This document shows positions 11,862 through 14,713 of a stretch of 14,713 bases of DNA, piece after piece. Under the pieces are notes generated by a model. That model had not been told where the DNA came from. It saw only the letters and a list, made by a program, of their open reading frames with translations, and ran no database searches. The translations under genes and the position numbers were made by a program. The DNA comes from Bacteroidales bacterium (GTDB lineage Bacteria; Bacteroidota; Bacteroidia; Bacteroidales; P3), in the NCBI GenBank assembly GCA_016281475.1, contig JAEEIS010000001.1, positions 1 through 14,713 on the forward strand. The letters are read 5' to 3'. Every line of letters starts with the position of its first letter. The first letter of the stretch is position 1.

Positions 11862-14203
11862 TGTACAATAATTTGCGACTGCAAAGATACGTAATTATTT
11901 TTGATTATCACGATATAACTTCCTGCCGGCAGGTTGTGGTGTACGGTGTCGCCACTGTTCAACCCATTGGCTGTGAATACTTTTTTGCCTGTAGTGTCGA
12001 ACATTGTGAGGTCAAATTTTTTGTCGCAGTCCTCCACTTCTATTGTGAATTGCGAGTGTCCGGGATTGGGAAACAGTCGAATTTTGGTCCCCTTTCCTCC
12101 GTCGGTCGGCATCGGGCTGATGCCCACTAGGCTCGTGTCGGCCACGGCAAGGACATACTGCCCCGGGAAGAGCGGGGTGGTGAAATAGCCTGTGGTGATG
12201 TTGCTGGAGCTGGTACGCTTGCGCGATACCATCTGCCACGGATGCTGAGCGTCGAGGCGGTAGAGCACGCACAGCGAGTCGAGTGTGGTACGGTTGTCGT
12301 AGAATCCCATGTCGAGGCCCGATGCTCCCGACGACCCGTTGGCACCCTGGTTGTAGAGCATGCGGAAGCTTATTGTCGGGTCCCATGGTGCCGTGTGCAC
12401 CTCCCAGTAGTGGTCGGCCATGCGCACCACGCCCTCTGGCATCTCGCCCGTGGGGTGGGTGAAATGGTGGGTCACATGCACGCGGTGGTCGATGGGTGTG
12501 CCGGTGTCTTGCCTCACATACACCTTGCAATAGGTGTTGCCCATGTCGTAGTTGCCCGTATGGGTGAGGGTGGCGACGCTGTTGGTGGCGGCATCGGAGA
12601 TAAGGTTGTGGTAGTCGACCACCGCATAGGCGGCCACGAAAGGCAGTGAGAATGTCTGTGTGGCAACGCTGTCGTCCACCGTCATCCACTGGTCGCTCGC
12701 CTCGTTGTCGTGCGAGAAGAAGGTTACCGGCACCCGTTGGCCGTGTGCGTAGTGGTCGGTGCCACGCAACTGTTGGCGAAGCGTGAGGGTGGCAGTGCCA
12801 TCCCACGTCGTCTCCAATCCCTCGATGGCATAGTCTACAAAGCCGGGGTTGAACACGTGGAAGTCGAAGAATCCCTCCAAGTTCATGCCGCTGTATAGGC
12901 TGAGGCTGTCGCGCAGCCCTGCCGCGTCGATATTGCCGAAGGCACAACGTTCAAACAGACGGTTCAGGCAGGCGTAGAACAGCGAGTCGCCCATCAGCCC
13001 ACGCAGCGAGTGCCACACTAGCGCGCCCTTCTTGTAGGTGGTGGTGCCGTAGGTATAGTTGGGCGACATGCCCGAGAGCGCGCGATAGCCGTTGTCCGAC
13101 AGGTGGGCGGTGAGCAGCACTTCGCGCAGCATGTCCAGATAGTAGCGTGTAGCGGTGGCGCGGTCGTGTATTGCCTCCGATGCCACCTCCTCGCAGAATG
13201 AGGCTCCGCCCTCGTTAATCCACATGTCGCCTTCCGACGCGCATGTCAGCAGGTTGCCAAACCAGGCGTGTGCCAGCTCGTGGCAGGTGGTCATCTGGCA
13301 GGGCTCGTCAGCCACGGCGATGCAGGCATCCACCAGCCCTATGTTGTTCACATGCTCCATCGACCCCATGGGGGTGCCTATGTATCCAATCCTGTCCCAG
13401 CGGTAGGGGCCGAAGGCACGTTCGAACATGGGCAATACATCCTCCAGCATGTCAAATTTCTCGTACACCTGTGCGCTGTCGCGGTTCATATAGCCGATGA
13501 GGGCGGGGTAGGTGCCGTAGAGGCTCTCATACTCCCGCTCGATGATGCGCCATGGTGCCGACGAGACGGATATCAGGTAGGTCGGCGTGGGGTGGTCGAG
13601 CGTCCACACGCTGGTGTTGCTGCTGTCGGCATTCACCACCTCCGACTGCCGCAATCCGCCGCAGATGGCGCGCCAGCCGGGCTGCGACGTCACTATCAGG
13701 CGGTAAGTGGCTTTGTCGTAGAAATTGTCGCGACAGGGAAACCACGCGCGCCCGACCACATGGGGATGCATCATAAATGCCACGCCCAGATTGTAATAAA
13801 GATTGTTGTCCATGTGCAGGCCGCCCCAGCCGTAGTTCTCCACAAATCCATTCGTCACGTAGGGTACCGACACCACGTGCGTGTCGCCCGCATGGCCGCC
13901 GGCATACACCGTCAGCAGGCTGTTGTCGCGGTCGTAGTTGAAGCCGCGGGTCACCGTGCCGTCGAGGGTGATAGGCGACACCTGGTCGGCAATCAGGTCG
14001 AACGTCACCCCGTTGCAATCCTTCGTCAGCACAAAGGTGATTTCAGCAGTGCCCTGCACCTGTTTCGCCACCGTGTTGCCCATGTCGAGCGTGATGTCGT
14101 AGTGCAGCACGTCCATCGAATCCGCCTCAGCCGTCTGAGCCACCAGCCTGACCCCTGATAAAGTCAGGGATAAAAGTGTAAAAAATAGTCCTATTTTTCT
14201 CAT
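11858..14203 (-). CDS. M1-family-like metallopeptidase with type IX secretion sorting domain
   Basis: The protein has 781 residues from ATG 14203. A signal peptide (MRKIGLFFTLLSLTLSGVRL) is followed by an N-terminal beta domain typical of M1 aminopeptidases. The zinc motif H-E-L-A-H is at 308-312, with W-I-N-E-G giving the third ligand E331 after exactly 18 residues; a Y-K-K-G-A segment is further on. The substrate-end motif, usually GAMEN, reads G-S-M-E-H (280-284), so exopeptidase specificity may be altered. The last 75 residues, from LFPNP at about 710 to IIKNNYVSLQSQIIVQ, form a type A T9SS C-terminal domain, so the enzyme is predicted to be exported and anchored at the surface or released. 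A TTG at 14290 would precede the promoter box at 14258-14265 and is rejected. The stop overlaps the next gene's start. Confidence 0.9.
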   Translation of the reverse strand: MRKIGLFFTLLSLTLSGVRLVAQTAEADSMDVLHYDITLDMGNTVAKQVQGTAEITFVLTKDCNGVTFDLIADQVSPITLDGTVTRGFNYDRDNSLLTVYAGGHAGDTHVVSVPYVTNGFVENYGWGGLHMDNNLYYNLGVAFMMHPHVVGRAWFPCRDNFYDKATYRLIVTSQPGWRAICGGLRQSEVVNADSSNTSVWTLDHPTPTYLISVSSAPWRIIEREYESLYGTYPALIGYMNRDSAQVYEKFDMLEDVLPMFERAFGPYRWDRIGYIGTPMGSMEHVNNIGLVDACIAVADEPCQMTTCHELAHAWFGNLLTCASEGDMWINEGGASFCEEVASEAIHDRATATRYYLDMLREVLLTAHLSDNGYRALSGMSPNYTYGTTTYKKGALVWHSLRGLMGDSLFYACLNRLFERCAFGNIDAAGLRDSLSLYSGMNLEGFFDFHVFNPGFVDYAIEGLETTWDGTATLTLRQQLRGTDHYAHGQRVPVTFFSHDNEASDQWMTVDDSVATQTFSLPFVAAYAVVDYHNLISDAATNSVATLTHTGNYDMGNTYCKVYVRQDTGTPIDHRVHVTHHFTHPTGEMPEGVVRMADHYWEVHTAPWDPTISFRMLYNQGANGSSGASGLDMGFYDNRTTLDSLCVLYRLDAQHPWQMVSRKRTSSSNITTGYFTTPLFPGQYVLAVADTSLVGISPMPTDGGKGTKIRLFPNPGHSQFTIEVEDCDKKFDLTMFDTTGKKVFTANGLNSGDTVHHNLPAGSYIVIIKNNYVSLQSQIIVQ
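11882..11889 (-). promoter_or_regulatory. Candidate internal promoter box ahead of the barrel gene
   Basis: TATCTTTG on the minus strand matches the TAnnTTTG consensus and lies 21 bp before the start of the barrel gene, within the last codons of the peptidase gene. If active it would drive the barrel-rbfA-permease group independently of the peptidase. Confidence 0.5.
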
Positions 14204-14257
14204 AATCAAATAATATAGTTGTACACTTCGGACACCAACAGCGCCCCAAAAACATTG

Positions 14258-14265
14258 CAAATTTA
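14258..14265 (-). promoter_or_regulatory. Bacteroidetes -7 promoter box for the M1-like peptidase gene
   Basis: The minus strand reads TAAATTTG, a consensus match, 54 bp before ATG 14203. A TTTG about 22 bp further upstream (near 14288-14291) is a possible -33 box, slightly far. The 5' leader is about 50 nt and shows no special structure. Confidence 0.55.
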
Positions 14266-14573
14266 CATATAATTCTTGAATTACACGCAAATCATGGAAA
14301 AAACCAAGGCTAATGCATCAAAAATGGACAACATGAGTAGCAATTAGTGCCTAATTATTTTTGGCTACAGACCATGGTTTTTACGCACTTCTAGCTAAAA
14401 AAATCCATCCTTCAAGTAACTTTTCAATATTATATTATTAGTTACCAAGAGATTGCAGCAATCGTTTCTTTTCGCTGAACTACTTGTTATCAGAGTGACG
14501 ATTACTAGTTTTTGACTACTCATTCTTGTGTCATAATGACGTTTTGTCCTTCAATAAATGAGACAAACAGAAT
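14266..14573. other. Gene-free spacer between the peptidase promoter and the insertion sequence
   Basis: No convincing gene, RNA or regulatory element is recognised in these 308 bases. A 17-codon plus-strand ORF at 14294-14347 (MEKTKANASKMDNMSSN) is too short to judge. The sequence is AT-rich, without clear hairpins. Confidence 0.5.
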
Positions 14574-14713
14574 CAGGGCAAACGCATCAAATTTCCAGTA
14601 AAGAGAAGAGGTAATCGATACTCCAGCCAGCCTTCAGCCGCTTGGTTACGAGACTACCCTTGCCCTTGTCGCGCTTGAGTATATTGAGTGAGAATTTTCG
14701 TACAAGGGCGAAG
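14574..14713 (-). mobile_element. 3' end of an ISAs1-like insertion sequence (continues beyond the window)
   Basis: A transposase C-terminus is followed 7 bases past its stop by the sequence CAGGGCAAACGCATC starting at 14574. ISAs1-family elements characteristically begin with CAGGG in their terminal inverted repeats, so 14574 is the proposed outer edge. The opposite end and any target duplication lie outside the window, so the border is inferred. Confidence 0.6.
14587..14713 (-). CDS. Transposase, ISAs1-family-like, C-terminal fragment
   Basis: The visible 41 codons read FALVRKFSLNILKRDK, then GSLVTKRLKAGW, and SIDYLFSLLEI before the TGA at 14587-14589. The order L-V-R-K-x-x-L-N-x-L-K-R-D-K followed by a K-R-x-K-A-G-W-x-x-x-Y-L segment is typical of the extreme C-terminus of DDE transposases of the ISAs1 family. 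The N-terminal part with the catalytic D, D and E residues lies outside the window, so activity cannot be judged. Confidence 0.7.
   Translation of the reverse strand, partial: FALVRKFSLNILKRDKGKGSLVTKRLKAGWSIDYLFSLLEI

Noticed and set aside
13268..14158. 296-codon plus-strand ORF opposite the M1-like peptidase
   Set aside because: The His/Val-rich translation has no family resemblance, and the opposite frame has clear catalytic motifs, signal peptide and sorting domain.
14204..14290. Longer form of the M1-like peptidase starting at TTG 14290
   Set aside because: It would place the -7 promoter box inside the coding region and put 29 residues ahead of a perfect signal peptide.
14294..14347. 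17-codon ORF MEKTKANASKMDNMSSN on the plus strand
   Set aside because: Too short to judge, no Shine-Dalgarno and no recognised family; it could be a gene remnant, but this cannot be supported.

Overview
The window looks like a piece of a Bacteroidales chromosome (Bacteroidetes). Several upstream regions carry the phylum's -7 promoter box (TAnnTTTG). An M1-type peptidase ends in a type IX secretion (Por) sorting domain. rbfA lies next to a LolC/E-type permease gene, and intergenic spacers hold short tandem repeats typical of the group. Nearly all genes are read on the minus strand, so transcription runs from right to left. No rRNA, tRNA or CRISPR array was seen.

Right edge to about 9.4 kb (housekeeping and envelope block). 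The window opens at the right with the 3' end of an ISAs1-like transposase and its probable terminal repeat (14574-14713). A gene-poor spacer follows. Next is a tightly packed run: M1-like aminopeptidase with signal peptide and T9SS tail (11858-14203), outer-membrane beta-barrel protein (11250-11861, ATGA overlap), rbfA (10871-11248, Shine-Dalgarno inside the preceding gene's last codons) and a LolC/E permease (9472-10824). The permease reading frame contains two 7-bp tandem arrays. A monocistronic carboxyltransferase gene of the OadA/PycB family (7474-9261) follows, with its own promoter and a clear intrinsic terminator. Its C-terminal carrier domain lacks the lysine that should receive biotin.

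About 7.4 kb to the left edge (defence island). This is a rearranged type I restriction-modification locus: hsdM (5458-7020), a Fic protein with a built-in inhibitory helix motif (4067-5374), hsdS (2899-4062), a putative HEPN ribonuclease fused to an LprI-like domain (1974-2885), and an FRG-domain protein (933-1913). After these come two VbhA-like antitoxin genes, one truncated (780-911) and one intact (286-582). At the edge are a 32-codon ORF that looks like the start of a lost hsdR (169-267) and the N-terminus of a DUF1016/YhcG-type nuclease (1-184). A relic of an hsdS 3' end is fused in frame just before the FRG gene. With the hsdR-like stump and the truncated antitoxin, this shows repeated deletion and recombination. 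No full restriction subunit is visible, so the locus may now combine modification with accessory abortive-infection modules.

The most unusual structural signal is two arrays of degenerate 11-bp direct repeats, close to one helical turn per unit. They lie at 670-772 (between the two antitoxin genes) and 7277-7408 (between hsdM and the terminator of the neighbouring gene), roughly bracketing the restriction/Fic/HEPN/FRG block. A cluster of direct and inverted TTGATAAT sites lies directly upstream of the Fic promoter and looks like an operator.
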